Part shown: piece after piece, positions 50,703-57,938 of the stretch | Position numbering within the stretch: the stretch's first letter is position 1 | Layout of the letters: every line of letters starts with the position of its first letter | NCBI GenBank assembly: GCA_947497085.1 | Contig: CANMFE010000004.1 | Span: 124,001-188,000 of the forward strand | Source of the DNA: an uncultured Sphingomonadaceae bacterium | Lineage (GTDB): Bacteria; Pseudomonadota; Alphaproteobacteria; Sphingomonadales; Sphingomonadaceae | Length of the DNA stretch: 64,000 nt | Direction of reading: 5' to 3' | Notes under the pieces: generated by a model | What the model was told of the DNA's origin: nothing | The model's input: only the letters and a program-made list of their open reading frames with translations | The model's database searches: none | Program-made: the position numbers and the translations under genes

Positions 50703-50935
50703 TGCTGGAAATGCGTCCCGACTGCGAACGCTGCGGGAAAGATGTGAGCGCGCATGAAAAGGGCGCGCATATCTGTTCGTTTGAATGCACATTCTGTTTT
50801 GAATGCGCCAAAGGACCGCTATCGGGTACATGCCCCAATTGCGGCGGACCACTGCATGTGCGCCCACCCCGTCCAGAAGTGCTGCTGGCAAAATTTCCGG
50901 CAAGCACTCAGCGGAAATATAAGCGCAACGCATGA
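50702..50935 (+). CDS. DUF1272 cysteine-rich small protein
   Basis: A 77-residue protein with nine cysteines in the pattern CERC, CSFECTFCFECA, CPNCGG, which fits a treble-clef or zinc-ribbon fold binding two zinc ions. DUF1272 (PF06906) has no known function to me. It overlaps glmM by one base and the thiD fusion by four bases (ATGA), so it is tightly coupled to both. Confidence 0.93.
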   Translation: MLEMRPDCERCGKDVSAHEKGAHICSFECTFCFECAKGPLSGTCPNCGGPLHVRPPRPEVLLAKFPASTQRKYKRNA

Positions 50936-52077
50936 CAGAAACACCGCGTATATTGAGCATTGCAGGCTCCGATAGCGGCGGCGGTGCGGGTATTCAGGCC
51001 GATATCAAGACGATCACAATGCTGGGCGGCCATGCGATGACTGCGGTCACTTCGGTGACAGCGCAAAATTCACGCGGGGTTAGCGATATACACCCTATTC
51101 CCGCCCAGATGGTGCTGGCCCAGATTGATGCAGTGATCGGGGATTTTGGTGTTGATGCGGTTAAAATCGGGATGATCGGTTCTGCCGATACAGCACAGGC
51201 GGTTGCCGAAAGGCTGGCGGTGATTGCGGACGATACGCCGATCATTCTTGACCCGGTAATGGTGGCAACCAGCGGCGCGGTGCTGGCGGACAAAGCTACA
51301 ATCGCGGCCTTCGGCAAGCTGATGGATATTGCTGCACTGACCACGCCCAACCTGCCCGAACTTGAAGCGCTGGGCGGGGAGGCGGCGGTGCTGGCGCACG
51401 GCACGGCATTGCTGGTAAAAGGCGGGCATGGAGCGGAGGATGTGCTCACTGACCGATTGGTCACGCAGGAAGGCGAAATTGCAGCCTGGAGCGATCCGCG
51501 CATTGATACATCGCATATGCATGGCACGGGCTGCACCCTTTCGAGCGCGATTGCGACCTATATGAGTCATGGCCTGCCGCTGTGGGAGGCCACCGCGCGG
51601 GCACGGCATTTTGTCCGCATGGCGCTGCACAGTGCGCCGGATATTGTACCGGGTAACGGGCCGATGGGGCATGGCAATGTGCGGCTTGATGCAACGTTGC
51701 CCGCGCCTATGCTGAACCAGTTCACGATCGGGTGCAGTGATTATGCCGCTTCTGTCGCTTTCTATAAAAAGCTCGGCTTTACGCAGATTGTGGATAGTCC
51801 GCTGCGTTACGCCCGGTTTGAAAGCGCAGGTGGCGCGACATTCTCATTGCACGCCAGCGATAAACCGGCCAGCGACAATGTGATCTATTTTGAAAGCGCT
51901 GATCTCGGCCAATGGTGCGCAGAGCTTGCGGCCTCAGGTATGACATTTGACCAGATACCGCGCGACGAAAGCTGGGGATGGCGCGAAGCGCGCTTGCGCG
52001 ACCCGCATGGCAATATCGTTTGCCTGTACCATGCGGGCGAAAACCGCCGTTTTCCGCCGTGGCGGATAAAAGGATAG
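50932..52077 (+). CDS. thiD: Hydroxymethylpyrimidine (phosphate) kinase fused to a VOC/glyoxalase-like domain
   Basis: A 381-residue fusion. Residues 1-255 are ThiD, which phosphorylates hydroxymethylpyrimidine and its phosphate in thiamin synthesis: IAGSDSGGGAGIQADIKTI, MIGSADTAQAVAER, LDPVMVATSG, TPNLPELEALGG and the catalytic HGTGCTLSSAI are all present. From about residue 260 (MLNQFTIGCSD) a second domain shows the vicinal oxygen chelate pattern: YAASVAFYKKLGFTQIVDS, FSLHASD and LRDPHGNIVCLYH. An internal ATG at 51709 could also give a separate VOC protein. No stop or frame change separates the two. The role of the VOC part is unknown. Confidence 0.93.
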   Translation: MTETPRILSIAGSDSGGGAGIQADIKTITMLGGHAMTAVTSVTAQNSRGVSDIHPIPAQMVLAQIDAVIGDFGVDAVKIGMIGSADTAQAVAERLAVIADDTPIILDPVMVATSGAVLADKATIAAFGKLMDIAALTTPNLPELEALGGEAAVLAHGTALLVKGGHGAEDVLTDRLVTQEGEIAAWSDPRIDTSHMHGTGCTLSSAIATYMSHGLPLWEATARARHFVRMALHSAPDIVPGNGPMGHGNVRLDATLPAPMLNQFTIGCSDYAASVAFYKKLGFTQIVDSPLRYARFESAGGATFSLHASDKPASDNVIYFESADLGQWCAELAASGMTFDQIPRDESWGWREARLRDPHGNIVCLYHAGENRRFPPWRIKG

Positions 52078-52081
52078 CGAG

Positions 52082-53224
52082 ATGGGCAATAAAACAGAAA
52101 CTGGAATCAAGGGCGGGCAGGCCGTTGCACCGGAAAATACCAATACGCCCACCAAAGCGCCTGCTACACCTGCCGAAGAGGTAGGCAAGATTGATATCAA
52201 TTTCTCACAGGGCCTGCCCGGTTTCCTGGCCGCCAATGGGATATCCATTGGTTTTACCTCCTATCAGACCGGGCGGCTTTACCTGATCGGCCAAAGCGCG
52301 GATGGCAAGCTGGCTCTGCATGAGGCGATTTACCCGCAGGCCATGGGCGTGACCGGAGATGCGAACCGGATTTACCTGGGCACGCTGACACAGATAGTGC
52401 GGATGGAAAATGTGCTGGGCCCGGATCAACTGGCCAATGATGCGCATGACAAGGTCTATGTGCCGCGCAATATGCAAACTACGGGCAATGTCGATATCCA
52501 TGAGCTGGGTATAAGGCAGGACGGCAGGATCGTGTTTGTCAACACACGCTATAGCTGCCTGTGCGAGCCAAGCCTGACACACAGTTTCAAGCCGGTATGG
52601 AAGCCTGATTTCATATCGAAACTTGCACCTGAAGACCGCTGTCACCTGAACGGTTTGGCCATGCATGAAGGACAGCCCAAATATGTGACCGCCATATGCC
52701 GCAGCGATGTGGTCGATGGCTGGCGCGACCGGCGGCATGACGGCGGTATCATAATTGATGTGGACACGAATGATATTATCGCCGAGGGCCTGTCCATGCC
52801 GCACAGTCCGCGGATGTATGACGGACGGCTATGGGTGCTGAATTCGGGCAGTGGTGAGCTGGGCACGATCAATATGGATAGCGGCGCATTTGAACCCATG
52901 GCTTTCTTCCCCGGTTTTCTGCGCGGGCTGGCATTTCATGGCAGGCATGCGTTCGTTACGCTGTCCAAGCCGCGCCATGGCCGGTTTGAAGGGCTGGAGC
53001 TTGATAAAAAGCTAGCAGAAAAAGATCCGGATGCATGGTGCGGCGTGCAGGTGGTTTCACTGAACAATGGCGATGTGGCGCAGTGGATCCGCTTCGACGG
53101 CTCGATTACCGAATTGTTCGATGTCTGTGTGTTGCCCGCAGTGAAAAACCCGATCACATTGGGTCCGCAATCTGCCGAAATACGCGATTTTGTGACATTT
53201 GAAACGCCCGAATGGGGCAATTAA
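52082..53224 (+). CDS. TIGR03032 / DUF4915 family protein
   Basis: A 380-residue soluble protein without signal peptide. After a Pro/Thr-rich start of about 35 residues comes a beta-propeller-like sequence with repeated short strands: FVNTRYSCLCEP, CHLNGLAMHEGQPKYVTA, SMPHSPRMYDGRLWVLNSGS and GELGTINMDSGAFEPMAFFP. The last two segments are the family signature. The family is often near glycosyltransferase or tetratricopeptide genes, but its function is unknown. It begins four bases after the thiD stop and ends the glmM operon. Confidence 0.88.
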   Translation: MGNKTETGIKGGQAVAPENTNTPTKAPATPAEEVGKIDINFSQGLPGFLAANGISIGFTSYQTGRLYLIGQSADGKLALHEAIYPQAMGVTGDANRIYLGTLTQIVRMENVLGPDQLANDAHDKVYVPRNMQTTGNVDIHELGIRQDGRIVFVNTRYSCLCEPSLTHSFKPVWKPDFISKLAPEDRCHLNGLAMHEGQPKYVTAICRSDVVDGWRDRRHDGGIIIDVDTNDIIAEGLSMPHSPRMYDGRLWVLNSGSGELGTINMDSGAFEPMAFFPGFLRGLAFHGRHAFVTLSKPRHGRFEGLELDKKLAEKDPDAWCGVQVVSLNNGDVAQWIRFDGSITELFDVCVLPAVKNPITLGPQSAEIRDFVTFETPEWGN

Positions 53225-53300
53225 ATTACTGCTGCACAGACGTTCACTGTGTTGAAAATTTGTGCGCAAAGGGGTTTATTTGCACCCGGTACATGTCCAT

Positions 53301-53313
53301 ATGCAACTTGCAT
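53301..53313 (+). promoter_or_regulatory. ATGCAA-C-TTGCAT inverted repeat upstream of sodB
   Basis: A perfect 6-1-6 palindrome 97 bases before the sodB ATG. Metal-responsive operators of the Fur/Mur group in alphaproteobacteria often contain TGCAA/TTGCA half-sites, so iron or manganese control is conceivable. Confidence 0.35.
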
Positions 53314-53370
53314 CAAGTTTATGCGTTCGTCAGGCATGAACAGGTCCGCTACAGGATCATATGAAAACCA

Positions 53371-53384
53371 GGCCATATATGGCC
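53371..53384 (+). promoter_or_regulatory. 14-base palindrome just upstream of sodB
   Basis: GGCCATATATGGCC is a perfect palindrome that ends 25 bases before the sodB start. It could be an operator overlapping the promoter or leader. Confidence 0.3.
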
Positions 53385-53409
53385 GATAAACAGGATGGAG
53401 ATTACCGAC

Positions 53410-54027
53410 ATGGCATTTGCACTTCCCGACCTTCCCTATGACAAGACCGCTTTTGGTGACATCATGTCGAAAGACACGTTCGACTATCACCACGGCAAGC
53501 ACCATAATGCCTATGTTGGCAAAACCAACGACGCGGTTGCCGGTAGCGATCTGGAAGACAAGAAGCTTTCCGAAGTAATCAAGGCAGCGCATGCGAGCGG
53601 CAATAAGGGCCTTTTCAACAACAGTGCACAGGTTTGGAACCACAGCTTTTTCTGGCAGTGTCTGAGTCCGGAGACGCAGGAAATTCCGGCCAGTTTGAAA
53701 ACGAAGATCGAAGAGTCATTCGGTTCGGTCGATGCCTTTAAAGAACAGTTTAAAAACGAAGCTGTTGGCCATTTTGCAAGCGGTTGGGCATGGCTGGTTC
53801 TGAATGGTGACAAGCTGGAAATCACCTCGCTGCACGATGCTGATTCCCCGGTTGCGCACGACATGAAGCCGCTTCTCACGCTCGATGTATGGGAACATGC
53901 CTATTACATTGATTATCAGAACGCGCGCCCTGATTATGTCGGCACCGTATTGGACAAAGCCATTAACTGGGAATTTGTGGCGCAGAATCTGGACGGTGAA
54001 GGTGTCAGCCGCGCGGACCAGGGCTGA
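53410..54027 (+). CDS. sodB: Superoxide dismutase, Fe type
   Basis: A 205-residue cytosolic enzyme that disproportionates superoxide. Metal ligands are H27 in DYHHGKHHNAYV, the histidine in AQVWNHSFFWQCL, and Asp and His in DVWEHAYYIDY near residues 159-163. The AQ before VWNHSF is the iron-type position for the second-shell glutamine. AGGATGGAG stands upstream of the chosen ATG; the longer frame adds only five residues. Two palindromes lie upstream and a strong terminator follows, so it is monocistronic. Confidence 0.97.
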   Translation: MAFALPDLPYDKTAFGDIMSKDTFDYHHGKHHNAYVGKTNDAVAGSDLEDKKLSEVIKAAHASGNKGLFNNSAQVWNHSFFWQCLSPETQEIPASLKTKIEESFGSVDAFKEQFKNEAVGHFASGWAWLVLNGDKLEITSLHDADSPVAHDMKPLLTLDVWEHAYYIDYQNARPDYVGTVLDKAINWEFVAQNLDGEGVSRADQG

Positions 54028-54050
54028 AACCTGTTACAGCTGAAATGACG

Positions 54051-54080
54051 AAAGGCGGGCCATACTCGGTCCGCCTTTTA
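54051..54080 (+). terminator. Rho-independent terminator after sodB
   Basis: An 11-bp stem, AAAGGCGGGCC (54051-54061) against GGTCCGCCTTT (54068-54078), loop ATACTC, with a TTTT end. The 5' arm is identical to that of the rplS terminator at 63646. Confidence 0.9.
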
Positions 54081-54088
54081 ATTAGGTC

Positions 54089-54155
54089 GGGGTGGGAATA
54101 TAGTCACGACTCTATAACTCGCCCAGGCGAACGATAAAAATATCGCTCCCACCCC
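54089..54155 (+). other. 67-nt sequence able to fold into a four-stem (cloverleaf-like) structure
   Basis: An outer perfect 9-bp stem GGGGTGGGA (54089-54097) / TCCCACCCC (54147-54155) encloses three perfect hairpins: TATAG/CTATA (54099-54103, 54112-54116), TCGC/GCGA (54119-54122, 54127-54130) and CGATA/TATCG (54132-54136, 54141-54145). It is non-coding, follows the sodB terminator and precedes the yciB end. Loop sizes (8, 4, 4) do not fit a tRNA. The same fold exists on the opposite strand. Confidence 0.5.
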
Positions 54156-54212
54156 TGCGGGTTATCTTACCGTGTGGGGATTAAGATTTTTTGAATCGCC
54201 ATATAGTTTGAA

Positions 54213-54860
54213 TTACTGGTTATTTTCGGTGGTTTTCTTGTCGCCGTCTTCCACAACCAGCCCATGGCGCATCAGCATGGGGATTTGCGACATTGTGAAA
54301 ATAAACGAAGCGGCCGTGAAGCCCCAGACCTTGGCTGTCAGCCATGTGTCGAATGAAAACCATTCCGGGCGACGCAATATCTCATTGGCAATGGCGAGCA
54401 GGACAAAGAAAATTGCCCAGTTGCGCGACAGCTTGAGCCAGCCTGCATTATCTACGCCCTCAAAAGCGGCTTGCAGCAGATATTTGAGCATCGCCTTGCC
54501 GCGCAGCAGGCCTGCGAACAGGACGGCCGCGAAAAAGCTGTAAATAATGGTCGGCTTGACCTGAATAAAGACCGGATCGTTGAAATAAATGGTGAGCGCG
54601 CCAAAACCAATCACCAGCACTGATGACAGCCACAGCATGGGTGAAATCTTGCCCAGTTTCCATTTTGACACGATCAGCGCGATGATGATTGCAATCATGA
54701 ACGCGCCTGTGCCTTTTATCGTGGCTGTGAGCGGGTTTTCCGATGGATTCGAAAACCGGTAGGTCAGAAAAAATATCAGTAGCGGCCCGAAATCGATCAG
54801 GAAATTCAGGCCAGCATGTCCTTTTTTAACGTCTTTTTGCGGGTCGGCTGTTTCGTTCAT
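54213..54860 (-). CDS. yciB: YciB/IspZ-type inner membrane protein (septation protein A family)
   Basis: A 215-residue protein with five to six membrane helices. LNFLIDFGPLLIFFLTYRF, IKGTGAFMIAIIIALIVSKW and LNYLLQAAF-like and WLTAKVWGFTAASFIFTMSQIPML segments match the intracellular septation protein A family (YciB). In E. coli YciB helps coordinate envelope synthesis and cell division. The start abuts the ftsY stop, so it belongs to the dapF-mtaB-ftsY transcript. Confidence 0.93.
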   Translation of the reverse strand: MNETADPQKDVKKGHAGLNFLIDFGPLLIFFLTYRFSNPSENPLTATIKGTGAFMIAIIIALIVSKWKLGKISPMLWLSSVLVIGFGALTIYFNDPVFIQVKPTIIYSFFAAVLFAGLLRGKAMLKYLLQAAFEGVDNAGWLKLSRNWAIFFVLLAIANEILRRPEWFSFDTWLTAKVWGFTAASFIFTMSQIPMLMRHGLVVEDGDKKTTENNQ

Positions 54861-55810
54861 TATTTGTCACCTCCGGCAATGACATGCGCCAGGTAATCAG
54901 GATCAAAGGGGCGCAGGTCGTCAATGGTTTCGCCCACACCAATCGCGTGGATCGGCATGCCATATTTCTCCGCAGCCGCGACCAGCACACCGCCGCGAGC
55001 CGTGCCGTCCAGCTTGGTCATGACAAGACCGGTGACGCCCGCCATTTCGCGGAAAGTTTCGATCTGCGACAAAGCATTCTGGCCATTGGTGGCATCAAGT
55101 ACCAGCACCACATCATGCGGCGCTTCGGGGTTTAGCCTGCCCAGAACGCGGCGGATTTTGGCAAGTTCATCCATCAGCTCGGATTTATTCTGCAAACGCC
55201 CCGCCGTATCAACAATCAGCACATCAATACCGGTTGCGGTGGCATGCTTGACAGCGTCATAGACAATGCCCGCTGCATCGCCGCCTTCCTTGCCGCTGAT
55301 AATCTCTATGCCCAGCCGGTCGGCCCAGATTTTGAGCTGGCCGATTGCGGCGGCACGGAATGTATCCCCTGCGGCCAGCAAAACGCCATAATCCTGTTCC
55401 TGGAACAGATGCGCCAGCTTGGCGATGGTGGTTGTCTTGCCCGATCCGTTCACACCGATGACCAGTATGACCTGCGGACGCGGAAAGGCGACAATATCGA
55501 GCGGCTTGGCAACATCGCGCAAGATATTCGCAATTTCCGCCTGTACAATGTTGCGCAGGCCCGTTTCATCCAATCCCTTGTCAAACCGTTCGGACGCCAG
55601 TTTTTCACGCACCCTTGCCGCTGCTTCGGGGCCAAGGTCAGACATGATGAGCGCGTCTTCAATATCATCGAGCTGCGCGTCATCGAGCTTTTCTTTGGTA
55701 ACGATGCCCGTGATATTCTGGGTCAGCCGTTCGGAAGTTTTCTTAAAACCGCCAAGCAGCTTTTCCGACCAGCCGGGCGTATCACTATATCGTGTATATT
55801 CGTCAGTCAT
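54860..55810 (-). CDS. ftsY: Signal recognition particle receptor FtsY
   Basis: A 316-residue SRP GTPase without the long acidic A domain of E. coli FtsY. The N domain has the four-helix bundle; the G domain holds IGVNGSGKTTTIAKLAHLF (P-loop near residue 120), DTFRAAAIGQLKIWADRLG, VDTAGRLQNKSELMDEL and MTKLDGTARGG. It docks ribosome-SRP complexes at the membrane together with Ffh, whose gene lies 4 kb away on the other strand. The ATG abuts the mtaB stop directly. Confidence 0.97.
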   Translation of the reverse strand: MTDEYTRYSDTPGWSEKLLGGFKKTSERLTQNITGIVTKEKLDDAQLDDIEDALIMSDLGPEAAARVREKLASERFDKGLDETGLRNIVQAEIANILRDVAKPLDIVAFPRPQVILVIGVNGSGKTTTIAKLAHLFQEQDYGVLLAAGDTFRAAAIGQLKIWADRLGIEIISGKEGGDAAGIVYDAVKHATATGIDVLIVDTAGRLQNKSELMDELAKIRRVLGRLNPEAPHDVVLVLDATNGQNALSQIETFREMAGVTGLVMTKLDGTARGGVLVAAAEKYGMPIHAIGVGETIDDLRPFDPDYLAHVIAGGDK

Positions 55811-57082
55811 CTAAATGGCTTCTGCAATCAGGTTCTGGTTGTTCTGTCCGGTAATACGCACGGGAACAAGCGCGCCGGGATCGGTCTTGTGCGCGAGCTT
55901 CAGTTTCGCGAAGTTTTCCGCATGGCCGGTTTCGCCGTCCTTTTCAACCAGCATATTCTGAGTGCTATCGATGAGCGAGGCACGCCACCCGGACGCAACC
56001 TGGGAAACCGCCGCGCGCACATCGGCCGCGCGCTGTTTGATGATGCTGCGGTCAAGCTGGGGCATCCGCGCTGCCGGTGTGCCTTCACGCGGGGAGAAAG
56101 GGAAGATATGACCGTGCACGACCTGACACTCTTTAACAATCGTGACATTGTTGCGGTGCATCTCTTCAGTCTCGGTCGGGAAGCCAGCAATAATGTCTGC
56201 GCCAATTGCAATTTCGGGCCGCTTTGCCTTGAGCCGTTCGACAAGCTTGATCGCCTGCGCGCGGTTATGGCGGCGCTTCATGCGCTTCAGGATCATGTCA
56301 TCGCCCGATTGCAGCGAAATATGCACATGCGGCATCAGGCGCGGTTCACCGGTGAGCAGGTCGAACAGCCGATCATCAACCTCAACACCGTCAAGTGACG
56401 AAAGGCGCAGGCGGGGCAGGTTTGGCACAAGTTTCAATATCCGTTCGACGAGCAAGCCGAAATGCGGTTGTCCGGGTAGATCATGGCCATAGCTGGTGAC
56501 ATCGACACCGGTCAGCACCACTTCCTGATAGCCATTATCCACCAGTTCACGGACTTTTTCGACAACCTCGCCAGCCGGGACCGAGCGGCTGTTGCCGCGG
56601 CCATAAGGGATGATGCAGAAGGTGCAACGATGGTCGCAGCCATTCTGTACCTCGACAAAGGCGCGGGAATGTTCGGCAAAGGCAGTCGCCATATGCGGCG
56701 TGGTTTCGGTAACACGCATGATGTCAGCCACGCGGACTTTGGCACTATCGCGGGCCGTAAAACTTTTCGCCTGCAGCTTCTCCCGATTACCCAGCACATG
56801 ATCGACCTCGGCCATATCGCTGAACATATCGGTATGGATCTGCGCGGCGCAGCCTGTGACGATCACATTGGCATCGGGCCGGCCGCGTTTGGCACGGCGG
56901 ATCGCCTGCCGGGTCTGGCGCACAGCCTCATTGGTGACGGCGCAGCTATTGACGACTATGACATTGCTTTCAGCAGGCACGAGCTTTTTCATTGCCTCCG
57001 TCTCGGCAATATTCAGCCTGCATCCCATGGTAATAAATTCCGCACCCTTTTTCATCCGGTCAGGCGCCTTGATTTCGGTCAT
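55811..57082 (-). CDS. mtaB: tRNA t6A37 methylthiotransferase MtaB
   Basis: A 423-residue radical SAM enzyme that adds a methylthio group to t6A37 in tRNA. The N-terminal cluster cysteines appear in TMGCRLNIAETEAM, NSCAVTNEAVRQTR and VTGCAAQIHTD. The radical SAM motif CDHRCTFCIIPYGRGNSRS is near residue 147. The TRAM domain is at the C-terminus. It overlaps dapF by four bases (ATGA), a conserved alphaproteobacterial arrangement. Confidence 0.96.
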   Translation of the reverse strand: MTEIKAPDRMKKGAEFITMGCRLNIAETEAMKKLVPAESNVIVVNSCAVTNEAVRQTRQAIRRAKRGRPDANVIVTGCAAQIHTDMFSDMAEVDHVLGNREKLQAKSFTARDSAKVRVADIMRVTETTPHMATAFAEHSRAFVEVQNGCDHRCTFCIIPYGRGNSRSVPAGEVVEKVRELVDNGYQEVVLTGVDVTSYGHDLPGQPHFGLLVERILKLVPNLPRLRLSSLDGVEVDDRLFDLLTGEPRLMPHVHISLQSGDDMILKRMKRRHNRAQAIKLVERLKAKRPEIAIGADIIAGFPTETEEMHRNNVTIVKECQVVHGHIFPFSPREGTPAARMPQLDRSIIKQRAADVRAAVSQVASGWRASLIDSTQNMLVEKDGETGHAENFAKLKLAHKTDPGALVPVRITGQNNQNLIAEAI

Positions 57083-57888
57083 GCCAATGTATCCAGGTCT
57101 ATCTCGCCGCTAAATACATAGGTGGCGGGTCCGGCCATATGTATAGGCGCATCGTCGCCATTCCATTCGATCTGCAGCGTGCCGCCAGGCAGATGCACTT
57201 TGACAGGGGAGGAGACAAGCTTGCGGTTGATGGCGGCCACCGCTGTTGCACAGGCACCCGTGCCGCACGCCTTGGTCAGGCCCGCACCGCGTTCCCATAC
57301 GCGCAGGTAAATCTCACCGCTCTTGATATGCGCGACATTGACATTGATACGTTCAGGAAACAGGGGGTCATGCTCAATATCCGGGCCAATTGTGCCCAGG
57401 TCGGCTGCGCCGCCATCGCCGACAAAGAATATCACATGCGGATTACCCACATTGACTGCGGCAGGAGATCGCAGATCGCCCCAGCTTACCGGCATATTGG
57501 CGGTGTCCATGGCATAATCCAGCGGGATGTCCTGCCAGTCAAAACGGGGCGCCCCCATATTGACGCGCGCCGCATCGCCGGTCAGCTCGCCTGAAATAAC
57601 GCCGCCATTTGTTTCGATAGATACGTTCTGGCCCAGCAATGTGACGACACAGCGTGAAGCATTACCGCATGCCTCGACCTCGCCGCCATCGTGATTGAAT
57701 ATCTGCATGCGCACATCGGCCTTATCGGAAGCGTGCAGCACAATCAGTTGGTCACAGCCTATGCCGCCGTGCCGGTCGGCGAGCTGCCTTACCTTGCCTT
57801 CGCTCAGTGAAAGCGGTGTTTCTCGGCCATCGAAAATGATGAAATCATTACCGAGCCCGTGCATCTTATGAAAAGCAGTTTTTGCCAT
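57079..57888 (-). CDS. dapF: Diaminopimelate epimerase
   Basis: A 269-residue enzyme that converts LL- to meso-diaminopimelate for lysine and peptidoglycan. FHKMHGLGNDFIIFDG opens the protein. The two catalytic cysteines are in VEACGNASRCV (near residue 73) and TKACGTGACATAVAA (near 208). YLRVWERGAG precedes the second. Length is normal. It is the first gene of the minus-strand dapF-mtaB-ftsY-yciB run. Confidence 0.97.
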   Translation of the reverse strand: MAKTAFHKMHGLGNDFIIFDGRETPLSLSEGKVRQLADRHGGIGCDQLIVLHASDKADVRMQIFNHDGGEVEACGNASRCVVTLLGQNVSIETNGGVISGELTGDAARVNMGAPRFDWQDIPLDYAMDTANMPVSWGDLRSPAAVNVGNPHVIFFVGDGGAADLGTIGPDIEHDPLFPERINVNVAHIKSGEIYLRVWERGAGLTKACGTGACATAVAAINRKLVSSPVKVHLPGGTLQIEWNGDDAPIHMAGPATYVFSGEIDLDTLA

Positions 57889-57938
57889 CCCGCCGCTTTA
57901 TTCGTGGCAGACAGGCATGTCCAGTCTCGTGAAGCGAT

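Noticed and set aside
54089..54155. The cloverleaf-like element as a tRNA or integron attC site
   Set aside because: Stem and loop sizes do not fit a tRNA, and the GTTRRRY-type ends of attC are absent.
55244..56398. A 384-codon plus-strand frame opposite ftsY and mtaB
   Set aside because: It spans the junction of two well-supported minus-strand genes and its translation has no recognisable domain.
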